A DNA stretch of 64,000 nt, taken from positions 41,387,352 to 41,451,351 of the forward strand of contig CM035235.1 in the NCBI GenBank assembly GCA_020226215.1, given 5' to 3'. The DNA is from Sindora glabra (lineage: Eukaryota; Streptophyta; Magnoliopsida; Fabales; Fabaceae). Positions within the stretch are counted from its first letter, which is position 1, and each line of letters opens with the position of its first letter. Under the pieces are notes generated by a model that worked only from the letters and a program-made list of their open reading frames with translations, did not search any database and was not told where the DNA came from. Positions 35,313 through 47,000 of this stretch are shown piece by piece. The position numbers and the translations under genes are program-made.

Positions 35313-36689
35313 TTAAGTTTCCAACATCTTTCCATGTGTGGCCAATGAATTAACTTCGGAGGACAATTGCCTAATGGAATCTTCCATGGCTCTACCATGC
35401 TGTCTAAACTCTTCATTAGTTTTCTCTTGGGAAATGAGAAATTTCTCCAAGAGGCCTTCTAATTTAGCAGTGGAAGAGGTTTGAGCTGGTGGGTTGTATG
35501 GTCTTTGGTTTTGAAAATCGGGTGGTGGTGGTCTATTGGGAGTGGTTTGAGTGTTGTATGGCTGGGTGGGCTTGTAGGAAAAATTTGGGTGGTTCCTCCA
35601 TGATGGATTGTAGGTATTTCCCAATGGTTCATTTGCATTTTTCTGTCCATACCCACTGTTGTGCACATAATTCACTTGCTCAGTGAAATCTTGGCCCAAT
35701 GTACACTCAGTTGCCATATGACCTGTAATACCACAAATCTCACAAGGAAGGTCAGTAGCACCTGTTGCATTTACACTGTTAACTTGAAATTTATCAAACT
35801 TAGCCATAAGTGCATCTACTTTGCTACCTAGACTTCCTAGTGCATCTATCTTAGCTGACAAATGATTAAAAGCATCTAATTCATACTTACCTGGAGCTTT
35901 CCTTGAAGATCCCCTTTCATTTGACCATTGGTAATGGTTTAAAGCCATATCTTCAATCAACTCATATGCTTCATCCAACCTTTTGTTCATCAAAGCACCT
36001 CCAGCAACAATATCCACAGTAAGCTTAGTATTATAGTTCAAACCATTGTAAAAGGTATGAAGAACTAGCCATTTTTCTAACCCATGATGTGGACATAGCC
36101 TCAACAGTTCCTTGTATCTATCCCAAGCATCAAATAGAGATTCCCCTTCTCTCTGAGAAAATGTAGTGATTTCATTCCTTAATTGAGCAGTCTTGCTTGG
36201 AGGAAAATATCTTGATAGAAAAGCCCTCAGTAGCTCTTCCCATGTTGTGATAGATCCTACTAGTAAAGAATGTAGCCAAGCTCTTGCTCTATCCCTCAAG
36301 GAGAATGGGAAGAGTCTAAGCTTGATAGCATCCGCTGTTACACCATTAATCTTGATTGTATCACAGTATTCTAAGAAAATCTGAATATGGAGGTTGGGAT
36401 CCTCCATTGGTAGTCCACCAAACTGATTTTGCTGCACCATAGACAAAAGAGCTGGCTTCAATTCGAAATTATTAGCCTCAACTGCAGGCCTTCTTAGACT
36501 GGATTGAAGCCCAGTGGCGTCGGGTGCTACAAATTCTTTAAGTGATCTGTTGTCCATGTCTTCAATTACTAGTTCAAGGTCAATTGTTTCTTGGATATGT
36601 ACTGATTTTTGCTCTCTCCTTCTCCTAAGCAGAGTTCTTTCAATCTCCGGGTCTAAGTTAAGAATTCCTTCAAGACTTCTCCTTCGCAT
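35313..36689 (-). pseudogene. Athila Gag region
   Basis: Contains the retrotransposon Gag core: EDPNLHIQIFLEYCDTIKIN, LRLFPFSLRDRARAWLHSL, SITTWEELLRAFLSRYFPP and GESLFDAWDRYKELLRLCPH, all hallmarks of the Athila/Tat branch. A zinc knuckle, CEICGITGHMATEC, follows at about 35708-35750 with all CCHC ligands present. A Pro/Asn-rich region comes next, then a TAA at 35313. Gag would assemble the cytoplasmic particle that packages the RNA. The ATG at 36689 was chosen because the conserved part begins just after it; the frame is open upstream to 36737. Confidence 0.93.
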
Positions 36690-36860
36690 ATACAAAGATT
36701 TTTTGCAAAAAGAGTAGGTAATACTCGAACAGAACAAAGTAAGAAAGAAATACTATATATAAAAATAAGAAAATCAGAACAAGATGAATTAAGAACTAAA
36801 AGAAAATGAATTGCCTAGTCTAATTCACTCAAAACTTTCTGTTAATATCAACCAGTTGCA

Positions 36861-36879
36861 ATCCCCGGCAACGGCGTCA
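36861..36879 (-). other. Primer-binding site for tRNA-Asp
   Basis: The plus strand reads ATCCCCGGCAACGGCGTCA, which equals the 3' end of plant tRNA-Asp(GUC) (ending CCCCGGCAACGGCGCCA) except for one C-to-T change near the end. The site lies 6 nt inside the 5' LTR boundary at 36886. tRNA-Asp priming is typical of Athila elements. Confidence 0.9.
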
Positions 36880-36885
36880 AAAACT

Positions 36886-38365
36886 TGACCGTGATCCTGC
36901 AAGTGCACGGGTTAAGTCGAGTTATAGTATAAAAGATATCGTCTCCACAGGGATTAAACGTTGAATACTAATTGAATTTCAAGGAAAATTATCTAGGCGT
37001 ATCGATTGATATTGGGAATTAAGGATAAAAGGTAAAACAGAGCTTAGTTATAAAAAAGGTTTAATTCAATGAAATGAAAGCGTACTCAGCTTAAGGTTCC
37101 CTTGTACATTTCATTATGGGATGAATATAATCCTCTAACTTGGTTTACTGTTAATTTAGATTGCTGGATTACTAAAAATAGGCTATACCTCATTGCAAGG
37201 CTACTAGCTACTAACCAAAAGATTAAGTGCCCAGAATTTCTCTAGTAATCACTCATCTAGGTTGCATTAACATTGCTTTAGAATCCATTTTCAGACATTT
37301 CATCCTGTGCAAAAGAATCCAATTAGCTTAATTCCTAAGTCTAATTGATATTCCCAATGATCATGCAAGGTCCGATTAATTAATTGGTCATTTCAACCTG
37401 GAATCAATTAATCCATAACACAAATCCAATATTCCGGAAGTACTGGTTTGTTCAAGTACAAAACAGTATAATCAAATCATAAATCAACAGTAAATCAAGC
37501 TAGATTATATAAAATTTAATTCCATAAATCCATGAACAAGTTCACCCAGGCTGAGTACAAGGGTTTAGTGTGAAAACATTACAAAATTAGAAGAAAACCA
37601 GAAAATAGAGAGGGAATTCAAACAATTTATGAAGCTCTACAAATTCCTTACTTGAATCTTCAATCCTTTCCTTGAATCCACGGTTAGAAGTTGCCCTTGG
37701 TGAGTTTGGGTCTCTCCTAGGGTCTCTTCCAGCAGCTCCTCTTTTAATTTTCGGTTTCTCCTCCTTCCTTTTCAAAATTTCGTGCAAAACTTATATGGGA
37801 AATGTACACGGGGAGCGACACAGCCCGTGTTCTACCCCGTGTTTCTCAGCGAAAGTTAAGCAGCACGATACACGGGGTGCGACACTCCCCGTGTTTACTT
37901 GCGAAGTGTCAAGCAGTATGGTACACGGGGTATGACATGGCCCATGCTGTACCCCGTGTTCTTCTACGAAAGATGGTCAGCATGGTACACGGGGTGCGAC
38001 ACTCCCTGTGTTTATCTAAGAAGTGAAGGGCAGTATGATACACGGGGTATGACACGGCCCGTGTTTGCCCCCGTGTTCTTCTCTGAGCAGTTCAGTGAAG
38101 CCTCGAAGTAGTCCAGAAGGATACACGGCCTTTCACACGAGGTTCCCATACCCCGTGTTCTTTGTCAGGTGGGCAAATTTGCTTTGATTCTCCACAATTT
38201 GCATGATTTTGCCTCCGGATCCTTTTTTAATGCTCAAATGTGTCATTTCAAAACCTGAAAACAAAATATCGAGCATCTAAGTATCCTTTTCAATCAATTT
38301 GCACAAGATACTAAGTAAATATGTGATGAAACACATAGAAATTTAATGCACTTGTGCATTTATCA
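36886..38365 (-). repeat. Athila 5' LTR (1480 bp)
   Basis: On the minus strand it starts TGATAAATGCAC at 38365 and ends GGATCACGGTCA at 36886, then the primer site. It has the same length and structure as the 3' LTR, with the palindromic minisatellite at about 37800-38165. In this copy the minisatellite arms pair better than in the 3' LTR. It should contain the promoter and poly(A) signals for the element, but I could not place them confidently. Confidence 0.97.
37800..38165. repeat. Palindromic minisatellite in the 5' LTR
   Basis: The same array as at 26285-26645. Units centre on ACACGGGG...CCCCGTGT with inner GACACGGCCCGTGTT. Outer and inner arms pair well in most units. Confidence 0.9.
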
Positions 38366-38370
38366 GTTAG

Positions 38371-39989
38371 TTTATAAAAAAATTAATGTTTATTTTGATA
38401 CAATGACATTTTTAAAATTATATAAAAAAATTAAGACAATAGATAAAAACATAGCTAATGTCTAACAAATGCGTAGAAACCTACAACATTGATTCTATAC
38501 TTAATTGGAATCTTGTGAACTATAAGATGTTGATTTTAGTTAATAACTATCATTTAAAAGTTATTTTAAGAGTCTTACTGAAAACTATAGAAGCATGGGA
38601 TAAAAGTCTTAGTTAACAGCTATTTTGTAAAAGCCATTTAAGGAATCATGTTGGAAAACATAAAAGCATATGATGTTGATTTTGTTTAATAACTAATGTC
38701 TATTTTTTTTCCCATAAATCTCCATTTTAACTTTGTTTTTCCATATGATCTATTTTAACATTTCTCTAATATGCTTTCAAGTATGATGAGTTTGATACAT
38801 GATATTATTACTAATCTCTCACTTTACTTTCATTAACCTTAACTTCGCTTCTCTCCTATTATATGCTCTCTCATTTCCCATGGAGTGAAAGTGAAATGGA
38901 AGAGTTGGTGAATGGAAGAGTTATTGAACTTTCACTCCTTTTTCATCAAAAGAAATATGTACAATGAGAGAACTTTAATATTTGACTTTCTCTTATTGTA
39001 TACTATTCTATTTCCTAATGGAGTATACAAACAAGAAAAATTTGAGTAACAATGCTAAAATTTACATCTAGGATAAACATTTTGATACATAGTGATTTTT
39101 GTTATTTTTTAGTATTCATATGTAGATGTATAATTTTTGTTTATTGATAATTTAGTGTAAATATTTTATGTAAATTTGTAAAGATATTATTTCTCTTTAC
39201 TCATCTATTTGTACTCAAAGTAATGATAATTAAAATTTTTAATTTTGTAGTTTTTTTTTGCTTATATGTATGTTATTTTTACTTAAAATTCTATAATAGA
39301 TAATTAGGTTTACATGGATTAACGAAAAGAAGACACAAAAAAATATAGTGTTTGTATCTAATCAAATTTATCACACAATACCATATTTTTCAAATACAAT
39401 CAAATTATATTTATCACATAATATTGAATTTTTTCATAAATTCATATCATACAAGAGGTAGGGGCTAAAGGAATTATAGGCAAAGGCATTAAGGCAGGTG
39501 GCTAATAAGGTAAAGGTTTTTATCACTTACTTACTAGAGTAAGGAATATAGCTTTAAAATCTTATGATTGGAAGGCACAACCAGAAGAGAAGGAAGTTAG
39601 GATCGGTTGAAATAAGGATAATTGTTTAACACCACCATTTATATTAGAATATTTAACTCCCAAGCTTGCTTTCATGGTATTTTTTTATCGCCTTCTTTTA
39701 TGCAATGGTAGATTTTGATTTGGTGGCATATGATCTAGTGATTGAAGGCCTTTGAACACTCTTAGTTTTGGATAGAATCATCCATGCAAAGGGTAAATAC
39801 ATTAGTTAACAGCTTATAGGGAAAAGTAGAAGGAACAATAGAGAAAATTATACCTTTGTTTTCTTAGGTTAAGTTAGTGCTTTTTAACATCCCCTTATAT
39901 TATGTCTTAATTGCTTATACTTACTACATCTAATAGTTGTATTTTTTTGTGCTTGAATTAATGTAAGCCTTTCATCTTCTTTCCTTTTC
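38371..39989. other. AT-rich DNA flanking the Athila insertion
   Basis: No gene recognised. Joining the flanks at the target duplication gives AT-rich DNA that begins CACTAGTATAAAATTG near 25327, so the insertion may lie in an older CACTA-like relic. The part near 39450-39900 may be the 3' end of the MULE described next. Confidence 0.4.
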
Positions 39990-41228
39990 CTACTTATCCT
40001 TGGTCTTCCTTGTAACCTTTTTAGTTTCAATTATAGTTAAATCAAGTAATAGTGAAATTACTTTTGAATATGTATTTAAATACATTTGGTTATTATAGTA
40101 TTTATCATAATAATCTTTAATCTTTTCATGTATGTTGTTCATGCATATAGTTGCATGTTTGCAAGGTAACCTACTTACTTCCTAACTCTTATAATCACAA
40201 GTTCTTTTTATCTAAATTCATAACAAATCTTGTGAATCCTTTTTTCACCTTAAATTAGTTTCAACCAACTACATTTACGTTAAAGGGCCCAAAATCTCTC
40301 AATGTCATATTTAACTCTTTCATAATCCTTGGACCTACCTTGTACTCCCAAATAAGCCTAATGTCATACTTTTTCTAAAAGCCTTCCATAATCTTGCATC
40401 TTACACCATCAATAAGTTGCACAACCAGTTTGTCCTTTAACTTCCTATCTAGTTATTGAATAACTTACACACATTATTAGTAATGTGTGGACTCTTAACT
40501 CTTGGATCAAAAGCATGCTTTGAGATATTGACAACTTAATGTCTATAAGATAGCCATGTGTTTAGACATCTTGTTTTTGCATTTTGTTCTAGTGCCTTCT
40601 TGAACAAGAATTCATTACTTATTTTGAAAGCCATCCAAAATAGATCCTTTAGCAAGATTAGAGGGTACTTATTCTTGAAATTTTTAAATAAATGCTTAAA
40701 GTAGTATTGATACCATGCAAATGGAAAAAAAAATACCTCAACTACTTTTGATGAACCCTGTATACTCTAAAAAATTAATGCATTCAAATTATTGTGATGA
40801 AATAAGCAAACAAAAATTAAATAGATTACATATCTTCTACCTATCACTTATTAATGTAGAGGGATTGTTTTCTTTATTGGGCCTTATTATTTTATGTAGG
40901 TAATTAATAAAGTATGTCCATGAATCTTTATTTTCTATCTCAACAACCATAAATGAAAAGGGAAATAATCAATTATTGGCATCAAGAGAAACAACATAAA
41001 GTAACATCATACCATAAAACCCTTTAGAGTAACACTTGTCTAATCCTATAAATGGTCTACATCCTTAGAAAAATCCTTACTTACATGCATATAAGCAAAC
41101 AAACATCCTATTGAATCTAGTAGCCAATGTTATTGAATTCCATACCTATCATTTTGCTCATTATACATGAGATTATAACTCATGTTTAGATTTACCCTAA
41201 GTAAGCTTTTTCATAGCCATCTAATTAG

Positions 41229-42875
41229 TGTTGGTGTGTGTCCTAGAACTACTCATATAGATGATTGAAGTAATATACAATGTATTATGTTTTATTTTAG
41301 GCAATTTAACTATTATATTTTATTTTTATAATTTTATTATTATTATGCGTAATTTATAACTTAATATAATAATTATCCTTAGAATAACTTCGCTATTCTT
41401 AAAATGCCCCTAGTCAAGATAATGCATCGAGACTAGCATGTATAGTGACTGATGATTACGAATTATGGATATGTGATATCAAGTCAATACATGAGTACAT
41501 TGCTAGTGAAGAATATACTAGACTGACCCACTATGAGAATATTGCATGGATAGACGTGTCATAAGTTATTCTCATATGATCACAAATACATATAAACCTT
41601 TGACCTGGAGTCACTACGGTTCCCTACATGAGGAATTACTCACTTTAATATTGTCCTATGTTACCTTTAATCAGGATGACGAATAGGGCATTATTGGGTG
41701 TGTCATAAATCGTGCAGAGGGAAATGAGTGATGTAGATAAGATTTTGTTACTCTTATATAAAAGAGAAATATCCTTGGGCCCCTTGATTGAGTGAGACTT
41801 AGAAATGCATGGCCATGCTCAATTAAATTAATATGTGATATTAATCATTTATTTTAAGTCTACTCTGTATCAAGAAATATAAATTGAACATGAACGAGGA
41901 TGACACATTTCATGCCTCCAGTTCAATTTGGATATTATTACAAAAGGATTATGATGCAAAACGTTAATCATGTATTAGGTGAATGTCGAATCACAGACAT
42001 TCTTACTACTTGAGTGGCAGTGATGTATTGCTAGATACCGCTCACTGTCTATAACTCAATAATGAGTCATTGTCAATGTAATAAGAACTTACAAAGTCAC
42101 ACAAAAAGGAGTAAGAATAAGATAATAATTAATTAAACTTTAATTATATTAATATCCAATTAATTGGACTTATTTTTGTGCATATATATATTATTATTAA
42201 GAATAATGATGTATTATTCACATAATATATATATATATATAATATTATGTGATATTATTTGATATTAAAGTAATATCAAATAATTATGTTATCAGATATT
42301 AGATAAATATATTATGAGATAATATTATTTTGATATTTGATAACTATATGTAATTATCTAATATTAAGATATTTATATTATGAGATAATATTATCTAATA
42401 TTAGATAATTAATAGATAAGTCTTATATCTTTTCATTATCTCTAGGATAAGGATAAAATGAGTTATTAAGTGTGATTAGGATTTTAGAAGCATTATCCTA
42501 GTAGGACTAGGATTGTGACTTGCCTAAGTTTTATAAAAGGGGCTTGAGGGCAGCACATTATGTATACGCTTAAAGCTTCCATACAAACCCTAAATCACTC
42601 AGAAAACATCCAATCTTAATTCCTAGAGAGAAAAATGCATCCTAGCAGATTCGTGGAGGGTGAGAGGTCGTTGTTCACTCCGTGTGGATACTATAGAGAC
42701 GCTGTACCTTTCGGCTGGCATTTGATTCATCCGTTCTTAAGTTTTGATCAGTAGAAACACGAGTGTCCAATAGGTAAAACCCTAATAATTGATTTATGCT
42801 TTTTGCATGGATCCTAGGTAGAATTCGGATCAAATTTTGAATTTCCACTGCATATGATAATTTGAATTCCTAACA
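41229..42875 (+). mobile_element. Solo LTR, probably Copia (1647 bp)
   Basis: Starts TGTTGGTGTGTGTCC and ends GAATTCCTAACA (TG...CA), with a perfect 5-bp duplication ATTAG on both sides (41224-41228 and 42876-42880). Near 42530 TTTATAAAAGGGG looks like the LTR promoter. The 3' part, ending in TTCCACTGCATATGATAATT then TCCTAACA, resembles many plant Copia LTR ends. No internal region or second LTR exists, so this is a solo LTR from recombination between LTRs. It splits the MULE transposase frame. Superfamily assignment is by end sequence only. Confidence 0.85.
42528..42542 (+). promoter_or_regulatory. TATA-like box in the solo LTR
   Basis: GTTTTATAAAAGGGG in the 3' half of the LTR, about 335 bp before the LTR end. 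In retrotransposons this would set transcription start at the R region. Whether it still drives transcription into downstream DNA cannot be told from sequence. Confidence 0.45.
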
Positions 42876-43520
42876 ATTAGATGTTACACTAGTATTTTTT
42901 AAATCCTTAATACAAGTATGCTATGACTTGTAAGTCTTGACAATATTAGTTGTACCATTTGGTAAAGGAGATGCATGAATTCTCTAAGGGCAACCAATTA
43001 AGATATAATCTTGTAATTATAGTCTCTATACTTTTCTCATTTTTTAGCTTAATTATATCAAAATTTTCTTGAATGTTAAAATCTTGGAATACTACCCTAA
43101 ACTTATAAACATTAGCAAAAATCATATTTTCCTCTAACTTTATAATCTCTCTATCTCTCTCTCCATACTTAAACCTTTTACCTCTTATATTCTTGCTAAT
43201 ACATATAACTTCAACATCACCACCACTTGCATATCTAACATTTTCTTCATCTAAGTTCACTTCAAGTTCAAGTTTTGAATCATTTTCTTCACTAACATAT
43301 ATAAAGTTATCTTTACTAAAATCACTTTTACTCTTATTATAGTTCACATCACTTGCATCAGTGTATGATATTTCATTTTTAGGGTCTTTTTATGACATCT
43401 CAAATGCATTTACAAAGCTTTGATGAAGAGGCACAAGTTCCATATATATTTTTATTTCAAGTTTAGGTTCATTTTGGGTCTTTGGTTCAAGTTGTAGTGG
43501 TGGTTTATGGTCATCTAATT

Positions 43521-44902
43521 AAACAATCATAAAGAATAATTATGTAAGTAATAGATTAGATAAAACTAATCAATAAGATAAGTGATAATTTTAATCAATT
43601 TAATAATAATTAAGAAATTAAAATAGATGATAATAATTATCTAAAATATAAATCACACAAAAAATATGTATTTTAATTCTCAATCTATTGTAAAAGACTC
43701 TGATACCAAATGTAAGCAAAAATTGTTCATATAGGATATAAACTTACATAGATCAAGAATATAAAATACATGATTTCAAAAACTAGATAGTATACTTGTA
43801 TTCGTCATAATGAAATATAACTAATTGATGAACAAAAGTTTGATTTTCCCTGCCTTCTTTACGAGTTTGCAGCTGGTGGGGCACAGGGATTCATAAAGTA
43901 TTTTGTGGTTATGGATAGAACGTAGAGTGGGTAGAGGGATCTAATCTATTTAAACAAAAAATTTTATTAGATTCACCCATTAAAAGTCTAGTTGGTTAAA
44001 GGCCTACATTTGTTATATAACACATCAACCCACTAGGCATTTTTAGTCCATAAAAGTTATCACAAAAATTGGACTTAAAACTATAACTTTAGAGTCAGAC
44101 TCAACCTATTTTATATAAAATAAAATAAAAGACCCAATTAATGGTAGTCTATTAAAAATATTTTTACATTTCAATCCTATATTTCATTAAGTCAGTTTGA
44201 TTAGATTATAATCCAAAGTTTCAATTTTTGAATGTTGTCCACAAAAAGATCTTAATATTTTAATCGTTGAAGTTTGTTATTTTACAACCAATATACACCA
44301 ACTTTCTTTATTTGTTAGGAGAACAATCAACATATAGATATTTATCAAAATTTAACATCATTTATTCATGAATAGTTTAGAATAGACAAATGTAATCTAA
44401 TACAAATATAAATCTCAAATTGAAATAACAAATTTGATTGTAATACTTTTTGATTATTTCTCCATGAAATAATACTGTTAACAAGAAAACTATATTTATG
44501 ACTCTTATATTTCAGTTTATTAATATTTATTTCATTTATTTATAATCTCATGGTATTAAGCGCTAATATTACAATTAATTTACAAATAAGCAATCATTTT
44601 TCCATCCTTTTTCTAGTTTTATTTACTCCATTTAGGCTAGTAGTTTAGGCTAAGTGCTATTCTTTGAGTATTTTTGTTAGATCATGTCATTAACAAATGG
44701 GCAACCTTTTGTTTAATGATTGATAAATGTGATTGGGTAATTCCAAGGAACATTTTCTATGGTACAAATTCAGATCGTCATAAAAAAGTTAGCTTTAGTA
44801 TACTTACCAATCAGTACATTCTCAAAGAACGTAGTGCTCTCACCTATTCTTCCAAAGACATGCCATGCATCAAGTAAATTGTTAAACCTAATGAATATAC
44901 TC
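43521..44902. other. AT-rich DNA between MULE and Harbinger
   Basis: No gene recognised. A primer-site-like GACTCTGATACCA lies at 43696-43708 but without LTRs. A short open frame at 44674-44877 has no known motif. Confidence 0.4.
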
Positions 44903-45178
44903 TAAGGGGTCTTTGGTTCATACGAGAATTAAGTTCCCATGGGAAATGAAATTTCACAGGAAGTTAATTTTCCATATGAACTTATTGGGAAATCCTAAAT
45001 TTTGTTTGGTTGACATGGAGCAAGTCACACTCCCCAGTAAATAAATTCCTATATTTTTGTTTGGTTCAACTTTGTATTTCCTAAGAAATAATAATGAAAT
45101 GACCACAATAGCTTCCTAAATAATATATTAATAGATATTAATTGATTTTATTTTTTTTATATGAAAAATGAGAGTCCC

Positions 45179-45318
45179 AAGTGTTGTTACTGTTCTCTGA
45201 GGTGGGAAAATGAAAGGACACGACATCGAAGTGACAAAATGCAATGGCCTGAATGCGAAATGACGCACGTGATGGGTGTTTCGAGGGGCACAAAAAGGCC
45301 GAAATAGTAACAACACTT
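45179..45318. repeat. Long-loop inverted repeat at the left edge of the insert
   Basis: AAGTGTTGTTACTGTTCTC at 45179-45197 and GAAATAGTAACAACACTT at 45301-45318 are nearly perfect reverse complements (13-bp outer stem) enclosing about 100 bp. The arms contain the same GTTACTGTT/AATAGTAAC core as the hairpin family further right, so this is probably a diverged founding or boundary copy. Confidence 0.7.
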
Positions 45319-45867
45319 CGTATTCCATCTCAAAGTGCAGTACTAGTGAACTCAAGATGTAGGAAGACACCATGCAAATCGTCACCAAATACAGCAAGAA
45401 AAGACTCTAATGACCCTGAACAACCGAACAACATCATTTCTTGACATTGAAAGTTTAAAACAAGTTCAAATAGTAACTCCACACAAATAGGTCGTCCATA
45501 TGTAAACCCACCACCTCCTTAACATTGACTCTAGTACAGGCATTATACTTCGATTAACTTGAAGGAAAATGTTACAGTTTCCTTAGATTTGTGTTCCTAT
45601 GTAAGTTCAAGGGAAACCCTAGAAGTTAGTACAACCATAGTATACCAAATATTTTATTGCATGTTACTGTCACTCCATATAATATCTGTTTGTATGAGAA
45701 ATAAAAAAATGACATTGTGCAAATTTCATTGTCTTTTTGGCATTTTGTTCACATAAAAACAAACGGACATTAGGAAGTCATCTTGATGCCCAAAAGTAAA
45801 GTACTTTTCCATCGACATTGCCTTTAATCATATTTGATTTGTAAGTTTATTACCAAAATTTGGTGGG

Positions 45868-47000
45868 TGTTATTGTTCTCAACGAAATAGTAACATCTCA
45901 TTTCATTAGTCTTTGATAGGGTAAACACCTTAGTTTTCTCAAGATTTTCTATTTAGTCACGAATCATCTTGTTTATATCTTGTATTTTTTGGGCTGGCAT
46001 CTCTGTTTGCGGATCAAATACAACCATGACACCATGGTAGAGTTTCATAAAATAGTTATATCTCGGTTCTTGGCTTATGTTACTATTTCTCAGTGAAACA
46101 GAAACACACCACTACCACGAGGTTGCATTGTCAATTATACCACATTTTGTTTGCTCATGGTTATTTTTGCTCGTTGTCAATACGGTAGAGCTTTGTTAAA
46201 CATGCATATCTTATTTTTTTATTCATGTTACAGTTTCTTGATGGAATAGTAACACATTATTTCTCGTAGGTTACACTATTAATCATACCTCATTTTATTA
46301 ACTTATGTTCCTTTTGCTCGTTATTAATGCAGTAGAGATTTGTAAAACAGTTATATCTCAAATCTTAGTTCATGTTACTATTTCATGGTGAAACAGTAAC
46401 ACATAATTTCTTTAAAGCTCTACTATTAATCATGCCTCATCTTGTTAACTTATGTTCCTTGTGCTCGTTATCAACACAGTAGAGATTTGTAAAATAGTTA
46501 TATCTCAAATCTTAGTTCATGTTACTATTTCTTGATGAAACAGCAACACATCTCTACCACGAGGTTGCATTGTTAGTCATACCTCATATTGTCTACTTGT
46601 GCATGTTTTTATTCTTTTTCAACAGAGTAGAGTGTTGTTAAACTCGCATATCTCATTTTTTTAGCTCATGTTGCTATTTCTTGATGAAACAGTAACACAT
46701 AGTTTCTTGGAAGTTCCACTGTTAATCACACCTCATCTTCTCAACTTATGTTCCTATTGCTCGTTATCAACGCAGTAGAGATTCGTAAGACAGTTATATA
46801 TCGGCTCTTGGCTCATGTTACTATTTTTTGGTGAAACAAAAACACACCACTACCATAAGGTTGCATTATTATTCATACCTTACAGAGTAGCACTTATGCA
46901 TATTTTTGCTCGTTGTTTATTCAGTAGAGTTTTGTTAAACATCTATATCTCATTTTTTTCTAGTGTGTTATTGTTTCATCATGAAACAGTAACACATTAG
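45868..47000. repeat. Hairpin tandem array A (period about 147 bp)
   Basis: Seven regularly spaced units whose hairpins begin near 46078, 46224, 46371, 46518, 46667, 46813 and 46964, with an eighth out-of-register hairpin near 45868. Each starts with CATGTTACTATTTC, a short loop and GAAACAGTAACACAT. About 110 bp of linker follows, with recurring CATACCTCATTTTGT, TTGCTCGTT, CAGTAGAG and ATATCTCA. The linkers are clearly homologous among units but unlike the linkers of array B. Confidence 0.93.

Larger units (their letters stand above)
31258..36689 (-). pseudogene. Athila gag-pol polyprotein, broken by five stops and one frameshift
   Basis: A single reading frame of about 1.8 thousand codons from ATG at 36689 to TGA at 31258. 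In order it encodes Gag (36689 to about 35700), a zinc knuckle, protease, RT, RNase H and integrase with its C-terminal tail. In-frame stops are TAA at 35313, 34524, 32686 and 31576 and TAG at 33810. A 1-bp deletion in a G run near 33776 shifts the frame just before the RT. Apart from these lesions the domains are well preserved, so the element was probably active until recently. Gag and pol in one frame fits Ty3/Gypsy. No product is expected from this copy. Confidence 0.93.
25365..38370 (-). mobile_element. Athila-type Ty3/Gypsy LTR retrotransposon, structurally complete
   Basis: The element runs from 25370 to 38365 and is flanked on both sides by the 5-bp target duplication GTTAG (25365-25369 and 38366-38370). 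On the minus strand the order is 5' LTR, tRNA-Asp primer site, gag, protease, RT, RNase H, integrase, spacer with palindromic repeats, env-like ORF, spacer, polypurine tract, 3' LTR. A tRNA-Asp primer and a third ORF downstream of integrase are characteristic of the Athila lineage. The two LTRs are equal in length and differ at about 45 positions by eye (about 3%), so insertion is fairly recent. In-frame stops make it non-autonomous. Confidence 0.95.
39990..43520 (-). pseudogene. MULE (Mutator-like) transposase pseudogene, split by a solo LTR
   Basis: Reading the minus strand downward from about 43520, an acidic N-terminal region is followed by ENMIFANVYKFRVVFQDFNI and LKNEKSIETI, the plant MuDR N-terminal domain. 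A frameshifted continuation, HTCIKDLKNTSVTSN, comes next. The frame is interrupted by the solo LTR 41229-42875 and resumes at 41228 with WMAMKKL. The MULE DDE core follows: FIGLDKCYSKGFYGMMLL, SLDANN and MVVEIENKDSWTYFI. Then come HAFDPRVKSPHITNNVCKLFNN and a SWIM-type zinc-finger stretch, PCKHATICMNN, at about 40130-40165. Many stops and shifts show an old, inactive copy. Long terminal inverted repeats were not found. Confidence 0.85.

Noticed and set aside
31297..36717. Plus-strand open frames antisense to the Athila polyprotein
   Set aside because: They are shadows of the well-supported minus-strand gag-pol frame.
43696..43708. GACTCTGATACCA, the complement of the initiator-tRNA-Met primer site of many Copia elements
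   Set aside because: No LTR end next to it, no LTR pair, and no Copia coding sequence on that strand nearby; a short match like this can be chance or an isolated relic.
44674..44877. 67-codon plus-strand open frame next to the Harbinger left end
   Set aside because: No known domain and no splice or start context; kept only as unassigned DNA.
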